A DNA stretch of 33,290 nucleotides, taken from positions 1 to 33,290 of the forward strand of contig QXVZ01020606.1 in assembly GCA_008931825.1 (NCBI GenBank), in the 5' to 3' direction. This stretch comes from Phallusia fumigata. Lineage: Eukaryota; Chordata; Ascidiacea; Phlebobranchia; Ascidiidae. The notes beneath the pieces are model-generated. The model made no database searches. It was not told the DNA's origin and saw only the letters and a program-made list of their open reading frames with translations. Each line of letters begins with the position of its first letter. Within the stretch, counting starts at the first letter, position 1. The position numbers were made by a program, and so were the translations under genes. Shown in pieces: positions 1-11,200 of the stretch.

Positions 1-3000
1 CTAAATCTTCTGGTGGGGGTGAGGTACAAACCATTCTGGGTAAAGCTGAAACATCTGACATTGCATCAACTGCATCTTATTTGTCAGGTATTATGTTTTT
101 TTATTTATTTTTTGTGCATAGCACAGTCTTGGTAAACTTGGCTTGTGCTGTGAAAATAAACTATAATGATTTGCAGTGACTGAATAGTTGCATAAACAAT
201 GTTTTCTACACAAGTTTCTGCAGGGATACATTCTGTTTTGTTGCTTTTTATAAGAATGGGCCCACAATAAATATCCTTTACTTTTTGTGCTCTGGTAGCT
301 ACATAGTTCATTTGGCCTTCATCCTAAAACTTTGTTTAAAATGTTTTTTGTAACTTGTGATTTTGGATACCGACTCCATTTGCTGCTGTAGGTGATATAA
401 TTATGGTTTTTATTGCCTGCATTATTTTATGTTCAGATAAAAGTGATACCTCATCATTAGATCGTGTTTTTACTCCATCTCCACATGAAACTCAAGTTGA
501 GCATGCAATGAGCAAATCTTCCATACTGTCCTGCACAGTTACATCGTCTACGGATATGCCAGGTGATCTACATCAACAACAGCAAGATAACAATATCCCT
601 TATCAAGTCAACCTGCAGTCTGTGTCTGAAGACACAAATTTGCTTAACTATGAGTCCAGTGTCACATCAGATGAAATCTATGAATCAGGTGTTGTTTCAA
701 CAAGGGTCAGATGCGGACCTTTAACTAGTGACATGCAGCTGTCACCAGATGCGTACAGACTTCTTGCACAGAGTCCAACCTTTGATGACGGTGACACAAG
801 TTTCAAGAGCAGTAGGAGTTATGAAGGGAGTTTACAGATGACCAGTGTAGGTGTCAGTCATACACCGGCATCTACATCTACACAAGAAGATTTCCAACCA
901 ATGCAGATTTCACCAAATGCCAGTCCTGGTGCTGATACACTCATGGAAACTGACGAGGGTTCAATAAGATTTGCTACACCATCTACAGTAAAGCAAGGTT
1001 AGTCAGAGCTGTGGTTGCCAAATAATTGGTTGCTATCTGAAGGCAACCATATAGTTTTTGGATTGCCCTTGTGGTAAAAATTTGGTATTTCCTTTGTTGA
1101 AAGATGCTTAGTGTCTCTATTGCACAATACTGACCTCCAAAACAGGTTCTAAAAGGTGCTACTGCATTGGACACTCATAAACCTTTAATAACTATCAAAG
1201 GTACATAAAGAACTTTATGTTTCATCTAAACTATTTAATTTAGGCTGCAGTAAAAAAAGGGCAGTGTCATGCAAATTTATCAATGAAACTATTTGTTAAT
1301 ATTTTATTAAGGTCCCTCTTCGGTTAGATTAACTGTGAAGTATGACATAACAGAGCATTCGCCCCCATCTACACCACCATCTGATAAAACACTTACACCA
1401 CAAGAATCAGGTATCCTCAGTAACTCAAGACATAGACTTCAAATGTAGCCTAATTAAAAAACATAGCTACCAAAGAGTGCATATATAGTAAATGCATTAC
1501 AATGTAGTAAATGCGTTTTAACAATCACAGTTCACATATTCAATTTTCCTGCTTAATTTTAATAAACAAGCTATCAAAGGTATGTCAGAAAGTTTCGGCA
1601 TGTGACTAGCAACATACGTAATAAACAAGAATAAAACTATTTCGAAGCAGTGAGCGTGTTGACTGAATATGCAAGTGATGAGCCTGGGACATTCAGAGAA
1701 TCATCAGCCAGTGCAACTACATCAGATTTTATTTCAACAAATTCACCAGGTATCTGTTCACTTATTTTTTCATACTTTTGTTTCTAGTTTGAGTTGTTTA
1801 AATTATGTAAAAAGAGATCATTGTGTGACAAAGTTTAGTTATGCAAATTATCACAAAAATATTTTACTAACAGCATAGGCGTCGATTCCCGAGGTGGCGA
1901 CTACCCCACTGAAAATTTCTAGATTGGCAGCCATTATAAAAATTCTACGCTGCCACCCCAGAAATTTCCTGGATTGTTGCTTTGCACCGATAATATTAGT
2001 GACAACAGAGAGTATAATATCGCGTAATTTTATCACGTGTCAGACCGCTCGGATTTAATCATTTCGCCACCCCACACGAAAAAAAATTGCTAAAAAACCT
2101 ACGCCTATGACTAACAGGTATTATGCCAACAGAATTTGTGGTTGATGTGGCAATTTAGCATTGTCATGCACACCCTAATTTTGTCAATATGTCCCAAAAG
2201 TCTCTCCCATTGTTTACGTTTTGATTTTGTCAAAGCAGTCTGAACATTTTATGCTTTTAGCAGTTTAGGTCAACTTTATTTTGTTTGAATAATTACTTTC
2301 AGAAGATGAACAGGATGGCTCCGAAACATCAACCACCTGTAAGTTGCAGTTTTTTTTATTTCATGTGAAACATGAAAACAATCCCTGCCTTGTTTTTAGT
2401 GACAGGAGGCGAGTCTTCACATTATGTCAGTGAGAAGTTGGTAGGAGCGGCTTTTACTACTCCATCAAGAGATTACCTGGAGGGGACTTCCGGTACCCGG
2501 CTGACTTTTTTACTTTAGTAGAAGGATCAATTTAGATTGCATTAGTCTGTTTTCTAAGAAAATTAAGAGTAAAGCTTGTGCCCATCAACACCGTTCTCAT
2601 ATTAGAAGGACTTCTTTTTGGAAAAAGGAAGGGTTCAATCAGAAAAAAGTCGATTTGTTGTCAAATAATAACAGTACAGATTTGTTTCATGTAAAGGCTT
2701 ACCGTCATAGCATTTTGTGTTCATACAGTCCAAAATCTTAACCCAGTCCTCTTTTCTTATTATCAGAGCATTCTGAATAAGGCCCTGAAACATTTTACAC
2801 AAATCTAGTTTCAGGAGAGAGCAGTGGAATTTCAATTACAGACATACAGGCTTTAAAAAATATGTTACGTGATGTAAAAAGTCTGCTGACCGAAGATCAA
2901 CACACAGCCAGGGATGATCCAGCAGTGTCAGTTTATGAAAGGCAAAAGAACAAAGTAATGTCATGCTTGGTGCAGACACAAAGGTTATCGGAAACTGTCC

Positions 3001-4029
3001 TTCCATCTCTTTTGCATCAGAGTCCTAGTAAGAACTTGATTGGCTTCCATTTTTCAATAGGCTGAAACCTGTAAACCAATCACAAGCATTTTTGTTTGTT
3101 TAGATATGGACCAGTTACACAGAAGTCAACTTACTGAAATTAGAAATGAATTGGATTCCATTCATGTAGTTGCTGCACAGACATTGGGATTTGAATCTCA
3201 AATTTCCCGTTCGTTTTCTGGTAAGCTCCATTAACGCTTTTCATATTTGATTTCACCTAGTTTTACCAGCTTTTTTAAAGTGTACTTATTTGTTACCAAT
3301 GTGTCAAACATGGATCATTTCTATATACACCAACAAAAATTGGATTCTGACTGACAAAATGCTGTTTGTAGTCTATAGATTTTAAACATTTTGTGTGCAA
3401 CATAAATTTGCAAACAGATAGTTGTGGGTGTTTTTTGGTTCATTTTTTTCTGTATTTTACAAAGTTCATTAAACAACAGGTGAGTGGAGTGAAAGGGATT
3501 TGAGTGCATTACATGATGACTTAAGGCAGGTTCATAGGCTGGTTCAAGATGCTGCTGTGACCAAAAGAATAAGTAAGCTATGNATGTGTCAAACATGGAT
3601 CATTTCTATATACACCAACAAAAATTGGATTCTGACTGACAAAATGCTGTTTGTAGTCTATAGATTTTAAACATTTTGTGTGCAACATAAATTTGCAAAC
3701 AGATAGTTGTGGGTGTTTTTTGGTTCATTTTTTTCTGTATTTTACAAAGTTCATTAAACAACAGGTGAGTGGAGTGAAAGGGATTTGAGTGCATTACATG
3801 ATGACTTAAGGCAGGTTCATAGGCTGGTTCAAGATGCTGCTGTGACCAAAAGAATAAGTAAGCTATGACACAACTGGATTTTTGTAAAAATGCCTAAAAA
3901 ACAGAATCACTACTTAGTCATTACACCCCTCACTCATTTAGACAAGTACTTTATTTTAATATTTGTTTTTCATTTCTAGCATCAAGTGAAGCCGACTTGA
4001 TGTTGAAATACAGAGGGAAATTGTCATGA
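1..4029 (+). CDS. Unrecognised Ser/Thr-rich protein with helical C-terminus, 5' partial
   Basis: I do not recognise this protein. It is the 3' part of a multi-exon gene entering from the left edge (first full codon at 3). Exons joined by GT-AG sites: 1-87, 437-997, 1312-1410, 1651-1749, 2303-2338, 2400-2492, 2815-3027, 3104-3220, one of 3480-3572 or 3765-3857, and 3980-4029 (TGA at 4027). The reading frame stays open across every junction, giving 481 residues with one copy of the doubled exon. The first two thirds is rich in Ser, Thr, Pro, Asp and Glu (many SSTD, TPSP and SPPSTPP runs) and looks disordered and phosphorylatable. From 2815 on it becomes amphipathic helix, with segments starting ITDIQALKNMLRDVKSLL, MDQLHRSQLTEIRNELDSI and WSERDLSALHDDLRQVHRLV, suggesting coiled coil or a helical bundle. 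No signal peptide or membrane segment is visible in the part present. A cytoskeletal or centrosomal role is only a guess from composition. The exon model is solid; the function is unknown. Confidence 0.75.
1874..2109. mobile_element. hAT-like MITE, non-autonomous, intact
   Basis: A 236-bp element lies in the intron between the exons ending 1749 and starting 2303. It begins CATAGGCGT and ends ACGCCTATG, a perfect 9-bp terminal inverted repeat. It is flanked on both sides by the identical 8-bp direct repeat ACTAACAG (1866-1873 and 2110-2117), the target-site duplication size of the hAT superfamily. A sub-terminal inverted motif (GGTGGCGA near the left end, TCGCCACC near the right end) also occurs. 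No coding capacity is present, so transposition would depend on a transposase from elsewhere. The perfect target duplication suggests fairly recent insertion. Confidence 0.8.
3299..3867. repeat. Unmerged contig overlap around N at 3583 (identical 284-bp copies)
   Basis: Bases 3299-3582 and 3584-3867 read identically, head to tail, with one N between them. The copy boundaries coincide exactly with the N. Each copy holds the same 93-bp exon (3480-3572 and 3765-3857) of the first gene. Perfect identity including the intron, and a border at the N, point to a scaffolding artefact rather than a genomic tandem duplication. Confidence 0.9.
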
Positions 4030-5202
4030 ACATAAACTATTGGAAGTTATGGTGTTGTTTTATGTTTGTTTGTTTTGGAAAACACGTATTTAATTTGTAC
4101 AAATGCTTCTGATATTTATTCACATAAGTAGGTGACATTTTTAAACACCAACATTTCCCAGTGAAACACAATAACGCACAACTGCAACAAGGTGTTGGTA
4201 AACAACACAAAAACATGCCGAAAACACATTCAAACCCCGTTTGGCAACATATGATTATTCAATTAAGGCAAAAAAAAACAGGCACATACAGGGAACTGCT
4301 TAGAATGTTATGCAAAGTTTTCTTTAAAACAGAAACACACAATAACATTTTAAAATGTAAAAACCGTAAAAGTTCTTGTTAGTTATTTGTATGTACAGGT
4401 GACAAGGAGAGGCATCAGTGCTTTGGGTCCCAATGAGAATGAAAATTCAATGAATTATTAACTTTTTTTGGTCATGTAAGAATGAACTTTGTTAAAGATG
4501 TTGCATCTAGTGTATGTAACTAGGACCTATAGCATGATGTTTTCACACTAGTGCCCGGAGAGACACACATAGCGACTGAGTTGGCCAGGTGTTTTATGCA
4601 ACAAACATGAAATAGTGGTAGGACACAGTATGCACGAAAAATGCCACCAACAAAACACAGATGCTTGTGGTCAAAAAGCAATGAGCGAGATATACAAAAA
4701 CAAGAAACCGCTTGTGCAAGGAAAGGATAAAAAGTTCAAAAGTTAGAAGATAATGATCAATGACAGAAAAAATGTACTAATCTGGATAATGCCAAGGCAT
4801 TCAAAAAACAGTTAGCTTGAGTTGTCCAAATATTACTCTGTACAATTTTGGCAAATTTATAACATATATAAACATGCTGATGTTTGGCCTGTTTGTCTGC
4901 AAAAGTTTCTTTAAAAGGCCTGTTTGTCTGCATAAGTTTCTTTAAAATAGACTTTCTAAAAAGTTTAGAGTCATTCACCACTAGGTTTTTGTCTAAAAAC
5001 TAAAGTGGGTAAAAACATTGAAATGCCCCAATATGGGATTGCACATTTCTTTGGTTTAGTGCACAAAGGTTATTAGGAAACCCAGGATGAGCATGCAAAA
5101 CATACTTAAAAGAACAAGTGCTGTTGTCATTCTTGGAATCTGCAACAACTCAAGGTACAAAAAGGCCAATGCTAGAAACTACACATACAATGGTCAGCCA
5201 CT
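4030..5202. other. Convergent intergenic region, 3' UTRs of the flanking genes
   Basis: This stretch separates the stop codon of the first gene (+) from the ARNT stop (-) and must carry both 3' UTRs. I see no convincing AATAAA in either orientation close to the stops and no supported coding sequence. An acceptor-like site before 4399 could give the first gene an alternative last exon, but the resulting 12-residue tail has no support. A small tandem duplication is listed separately. Confidence 0.5.
4886..4947. repeat. 31-bp tandem duplication, two copies
   Basis: The unit starting GGCCTGTTTGTCTGC and ending TTTCTTTAAAA occurs at 4886-4916 and again immediately at 4917-4947, with a single A/T difference. 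It lies in non-coding DNA between the convergent genes. Confidence 0.85.
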
Positions 5203-8200
5203 TCAAGATTCGGAATAGGAAGTATACATTCCCAGATTATTGTAGTCAGCTTGGGTGTAGGCAGCTGCTCCTGGCTCCATCATTGCTGCCATGGCTTCCT
5301 GCTGTAAATACACACCAGCTGGTTAAGTGTGTGTCAACATGCTGTTTGGATTGGTACAATAGCTACAAGCTTGTCTGTAGCTGACATATTTTTAAACGTT
5401 TTCTTTTTTTAACTGTCAATAGGGTGGTGGTTTTCAACCTTGTTATTGTATGGAACTCTTTCAGCAATATTCAAAGCTAAAATACCCCAACCAGAATTCA
5501 GTTTGCGAATACTGTAGTATGTTTATGTCAGTATATTAGGAGAGACTGAGCTTTTACATTTGATAAGTTTTTCGGACTCTGATATTCATTAGTGCACAAA
5601 GATTAAAATTAAATAAAATTCCCANTTAAACGTTTTCTTTTTTTAACTGTCAATAGAGTGGTGGTTCTCAACCTTGTTATTGTATGGAACTCTTTCAGCA
5701 ATATTCAAAGCTAAAACACCCCAACCAGAATTTAGTTTGCGAATACTGTAGTATGTTTGTGTCAGTATATTAGGAGAGACTGAGCTTTTACATTTGATAA
5801 GTTTTTCGGACTCTGATACTCATTAGTGCACAAACAATAAAATTAAAAAAAATTCCCATCTGGACGAAAGCCCTGTAATAGGCCAAACGTTAATTCCAAT
5901 CTCATAACCTGAACAGATATCTTAGTGAGGACAACAAAACCATGGAAAAACCCACGGCTTTTGGCCAAGCAATGTAGCTGGTTAATGTGTTTGGTTAGAA
6001 ACTGTACAAAAACTTCAAAGTCATGTATTTGACCAAAAATCCATGTATTCGCTTGCAATAAAGATTTAAATGTTTTTAAGTCTGTCACAGAACAATGGTC
6101 AAAAACAACAGCACTGATATTCATATGGCCATCGTGATTGATTTTCTAGTTCAAAGGGTAAAAATGATTTAAAAATGTTCAGAGTTTAGAGTTTAAAAAT
6201 TCTAGGTGAAAAATTTTCACTTGCCTACAACCTGTGATGCCACAAAAAGAGTCCCAAAAAGGCACAAACAATCTTTCCAAAAAAATACAAACTTCCAGTC
6301 AATGTACACCAAAGCATATTTTGGCCTACTTTGCTCGGTTTGTTTATCATTGCTCTAAAATAAACAATATTTGTTTGTTGGATTTACAGTGCTTTATATG
6401 GCCCTGGATGTGCATAGTTAAATCTGAAGCATTTTCCTGACTTTCTATGGTAACTTTTCATATAGTGTCTGCAAAAAGCGGCAGGAGTAATGTAACAATA
6501 CAAATTTATTTTACCTGTTGGTAAGCATCCCTTATAGGGTGGTGAGCAGCAGTTACTGGATACATGCCCACTGGTGGGGAGGCTTGGTATGATCCAGAGC
6601 TATATGGAACTGATCCAGCATTATGTTGAGCAGCTGCAAATCATACTTTTTGTTAATCCTTATAAATCAACAGAAAAGAAAAAGTGCTCAATATCTTATG
6701 CTCTTCCACCTAAGGCCAAACAACTCATGATGAAAGTGTACTGCTCATGCATGTTATTAACATACTAAACTTCATTGTACATGGCAAACTAGCACACGAA
6801 ATCCTTCTTACTGCCAACGACCCTTTCATAACAACAGCAGTTTAACTATTCTTTGCAGACCATTTTAAAAGACATCACCCAAATTTTAAAAGACAGCGAA
6901 TTAGTAGTTTTCTGTTAATTACCTATATTTGGTGCAAAGCGCTCCGACACTGTTTGCTGCGGTTGATATGGGCTAACTGTAGCTGGAACAGCCGCTCCAT
7001 GGTTCCATCCAGCTTGAGTGGGGGAGTTAAATTGCTGATAAAAAAATTAAAACAAATGTTACATTCATTTTCAAGGTGGGAGTGAAATAGTGGCAACCAA
7101 CCTGTTGTGGAGAATAATCCATTTCCGTCCCTGGGCTTTTGACTGCAACTACACAAAATTAGTAAGTTGGGTAAAAAGTTTGGCTGATATTAAATTTGTG
7201 TTGGTAACTCCACAAGCTAATGTTAAATAGTAGAAATTTATGAAAACAATCATGACAACTTGAGTCGAAAAACAACAAAAAGTTTCAACACTTCTTAAAT
7301 AAATAACACCCAAAACTCTGCACAATGTATTTTCATTAGCATAGGCTGTTATTAAATATATTCCGTGAATGCACCTATTTACTACAGAATTTAAGCATCA
7401 TTTCATGACAAAGACACAATCAATAGTTAGTTAGTTGAAAAGTACCTTGGGCCATAGGATATTGCTGCATGACCTGCGGAGATTGCTCGCTGGCTGTATG
7501 GGCATAAGTTGGCATGGACTTGATCTCAGCAGGGACAGCAGTATTAGGAACTTCTACTTGATGCTGTTCAGCACCAGGTTGTCTTTAAAACAAATATTAG
7601 TTTCTTTTTGATCATCACATACATTTTTTTGTAAATAAACTTGTAGCAAACTTACTTGACAAGTGTGTTGGTGCACACCACGTATTCCACTTCGTTGTTG
7701 TATGGATTCTGAAAGGAGAAGGAGCTGGTCCTCAGCCATGCATATTCGCCTGATTGGGTGCGAAATCTGTAGGACATGGTCAGCACCTTCGAAGGAAAGA
7801 TTGTTAAACAAATGATTTTACTAAAAATCTTTTGCCCCAATTGTGAAAATACCTGGCCCTTCAGCAGCAATACTTGTTTAAAACTCTCTTTCATGTGTTC
7901 AACATCCTCTGGGTGGTAAAAATCAGAAGGCATCTTGGTCAGAAGATCCTAACATCATAATTGGGTAAAATTTAATAGAGTTAAAATTTCACACACATTT
8001 GCTTGTAACATGTTTAGTTGAAGCATGTTTAAAATTTATGAGCTGGGTGATTATTACTTGTAAATAGGAAGGGGCTGGGCCGAGCCTAGTATCAACCAAA
8101 GCTATTGATGGTATGACAAGAAATGATCAGATGCTTCTTGTAAATGTCTAGTTTTATCACATGAACATAATCTTACAGCAGTCTTCCTTAAATCTTTTTC

Positions 8201-11200
8201 GATGTGAAACCTTAGAAATGTTGGTCCGACTTCATCGCACCAGCAATATAAACTTAATAGATATGATTCATTTTAGCTAAGAAACAAAGTTATTGTGTGA
8301 TACCCTTGGAAAAATAGGACATCGCAATGCATAGTTTGAGAAGAACAGCTCTACAGAAGGTCAAAAGTGGGAACATTTTGGTCCCAAAAGATAATGAAGG
8401 GCAAATCTTCTGTGATGTCACATCTTAGGTGTGACGTTATACCACCCAAGCATCGAGTATAATCTGAAATGATGATCAGCCAAACAGGTAACAACATTAA
8501 TCATACCTGAGGTTGATAACCAAGCACTCCAGTGACCCGAAGATCTACAAATGTAAAAGCACCATCTCTTCCATGTCTGGAGACAAACTCTGTTGCCTCG
8601 TGAGATGAACTAATCTCGTCAATGCCTGGATGGCTTGTGATCTGCAAATAATTCTGTTTTGAATAGGTTGCACAAGTTTAATAAAATTTCAAGCAAGTTA
8701 CCATTAGGCGTTAAAACACAAAGGAGTTTTACATCACAAAGCAGGCATACACATTTATTTAAAAAGGGAAACAAAATTGCTTGTACTGTTTTCAGCCGAT
8801 CATTATTTTTAATTTGTGGTTTGAGGCTTCAAAATAATTTTGTTGAAGTTAGGAATAAAAAACAAACCAAGTGTTGGAAAAAAATACGGAATATGCAGGA
8901 AACCAAAACTGTTTGAATGTTGCCCTAAAGGTTAGTTCCGAATAAAAACAACAATTACAAACCTGCAGCCTTGCCACAGCAACAAGGCAGTAGTTGCCAG
9001 AGTTGTTCCCAGCTGCAAGTGAGACTTCATCCATTGCGTCAGCTTCTGAACCATAACCTGCNTGAACATAATCTTACAGCAGTCTTCCTTAAACCTTTTT
9101 CTATGTGAAACCTTATAAATGTTGGTCGGACTTCCGTCGCACCAGCAATATAAACTTAATAGATACTAATGATTCATTTTAGCTAAGAAACGGAGTTATT
9201 GTGTGATATCCTTGGAAAAATAGGACATCGCAATGCATAGTTTAAGAAGAACAGCTCTACAGAAGGTCAAAAGTGGGAACATTTTGGTCCCAAAAGATAA
9301 TGAACGGCAAATCTTCTGTGATGTCACATCTTAGGTGTGACGTTATACCACCCCAGCATCGAGTATAATATGAAATGTTTGGTGTTTGGCAAAACAACTA
9401 ACAATATTTATCATACCTGAGGTTGATAACCAAGCACTCCAGTAACCCGAAGATCTACAAATGTAAAAGCACCATCTCTTCCATGTCTGGAGACAAACTC
9501 TGTTGCCTCATGAGATGAACTAATCTCATCAATGCCTGGATGGCTTGTGATCTGCAAATAAATCAGTTTTGAATAGGTTGGACAGGTTTAATAAAATTTT
9601 AAGCAAGTTACCATTAGGCGTTAAAACACAAAGGAGTTTTACATCACAAAGAAGGCATACACATTTATTTAAAAAGGGAGACAAAATTGCTTGTACTGTT
9701 TTAACCCGATCATTATTTTTAATTTGTGGTTTGAGGCTTCAAAATAATTTTGTTGAAGTTAGGAATAAAAAACAAACCAAGAGTTGGAATAAAATACGTA
9801 ATATGCAGGAAACAAAAACTGTTTGAACGTTGCCCTAAAGGTTAGTTTCGAATAAAAACAACAATTACCCACCTGCAGCCTTGCCACAGCAACAAGACAG
9901 TAGTTGCCAGAGTTGTTACCAGCTGCAAGTGAGACTTCATCCATTGCGTCAGCTTCTGACCCATAACCTGCAGGTGGCCAGGCGCGGATGAAACCAGTTA
10001 CATGCATCACTACATAAGCATCCTTCCCATCTTCAGGCTGACCAAGGGTATTTCTACAAAACAAACATTTTGTTTTTAGCAATGGTTTTATCAAAAAATA
10101 ATTTACTAGTTTGTGACATTGTTCATGGCCCACTGTCACACATTAAATTCGCAAGAGGTTGGGAGTACGAATTATTTCTAATGTTTGCCGTTATAAAAAG
10201 TTTTGGATAATCTTAATCTTTGCCATTTTATATATTACTTGTGAAAACATTTTATTAACCTTAAGTGCTTACTGTTAGAAACTTGCTTTACTGCATTGCG
10301 ATCTACCACACGTTGTAACATTGTAATCACTTCACTATAACCGACCGTATGACATGTTTTGTACGCAACCAGTTCATAAAGTTGGTAACACATCTTCTGT
10401 GCTATTGTGGATCTGCATGTTAGGTTGCTAATGTTTTTTTGAGGTGAGTTTGCTGATATAGATAATGTCAGACTTGGAGCAAACATCTTTATATAATCCA
10501 AATCTTCACCTAATCTAGATAAATTTGTTCGGAAATGTGGATCTGGAATAACTAAGGTTAACCGTACATTTATTGTTGGAAAATAAATATGAACAACAGA
10601 TTTTTATTTTGTCAAATGTGACTTTGTTAACATGTGAATAAAGTACCTACAATTTTTGTCAAAACTTAAGTGGACTTAATTATTGCGATTGGACATATTA
10701 GAATATGTTTGTCAGGTAACTTACTGTGCTCTCATGTATCTTGGTCGTGCCATGTTCATCTGATGCTTGCCACATCTCATTCTACATATAAAAGCTCTCC
10801 TTGATCCCATGCACATCCTTACTGAGCTTTGTTGTCCTTCTTTTTTCACTGTGCCCGTCTTCAGGTCCAACACTCGACCTAGTTTTAAGTAAATTATTGC
10901 CGGTAAGTTTAAACGCACACATTTTATGCATGACAACACATTTATCTTCCTAAATTGGTTCCTAATGTTGTAGTCATATCAACACCATGTGCTTCACAAA
11001 TAAACCAGGTTTTAAGATCGCCGATTTCCATTAGGCAGAAGTTCTGCAACTATAAAATTCTGCTGAACAAACAGCCAATAACTTTTTGGATGTCAAGGTC
11101 ACATTTTATGTACCACGATCCCCCACTCATTTTTTTTTCTTATAAAAATCACCTAATTAAGACAAACCTGAGTTTTGGGATTCGGAAATGCATAACTGTT

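Noticed and set aside
4399..4437. Acceptor-like site and short frame that could extend the first gene by an alternative last exon
   Set aside because: The exon at 3980-4029 fits in phase and ends the gene; the alternative would add only 12 unsupported residues.
5843..6124. 93-codon minus-strand open frame in the last ARNT intron
   Set aside because: It has no recognisable domain, begins inside an intron with no fitting splice sites, and ARNT exons on both sides join in phase without it. It could be an old repeat fragment.
8659..9826. Two similar 85-codon plus-strand frames (8659-8916 and 9569-9826)
   Set aside because: They are the same ARNT intron read antisense in the two allelic copies, so their similarity reflects the assembly duplication and not a gene family.
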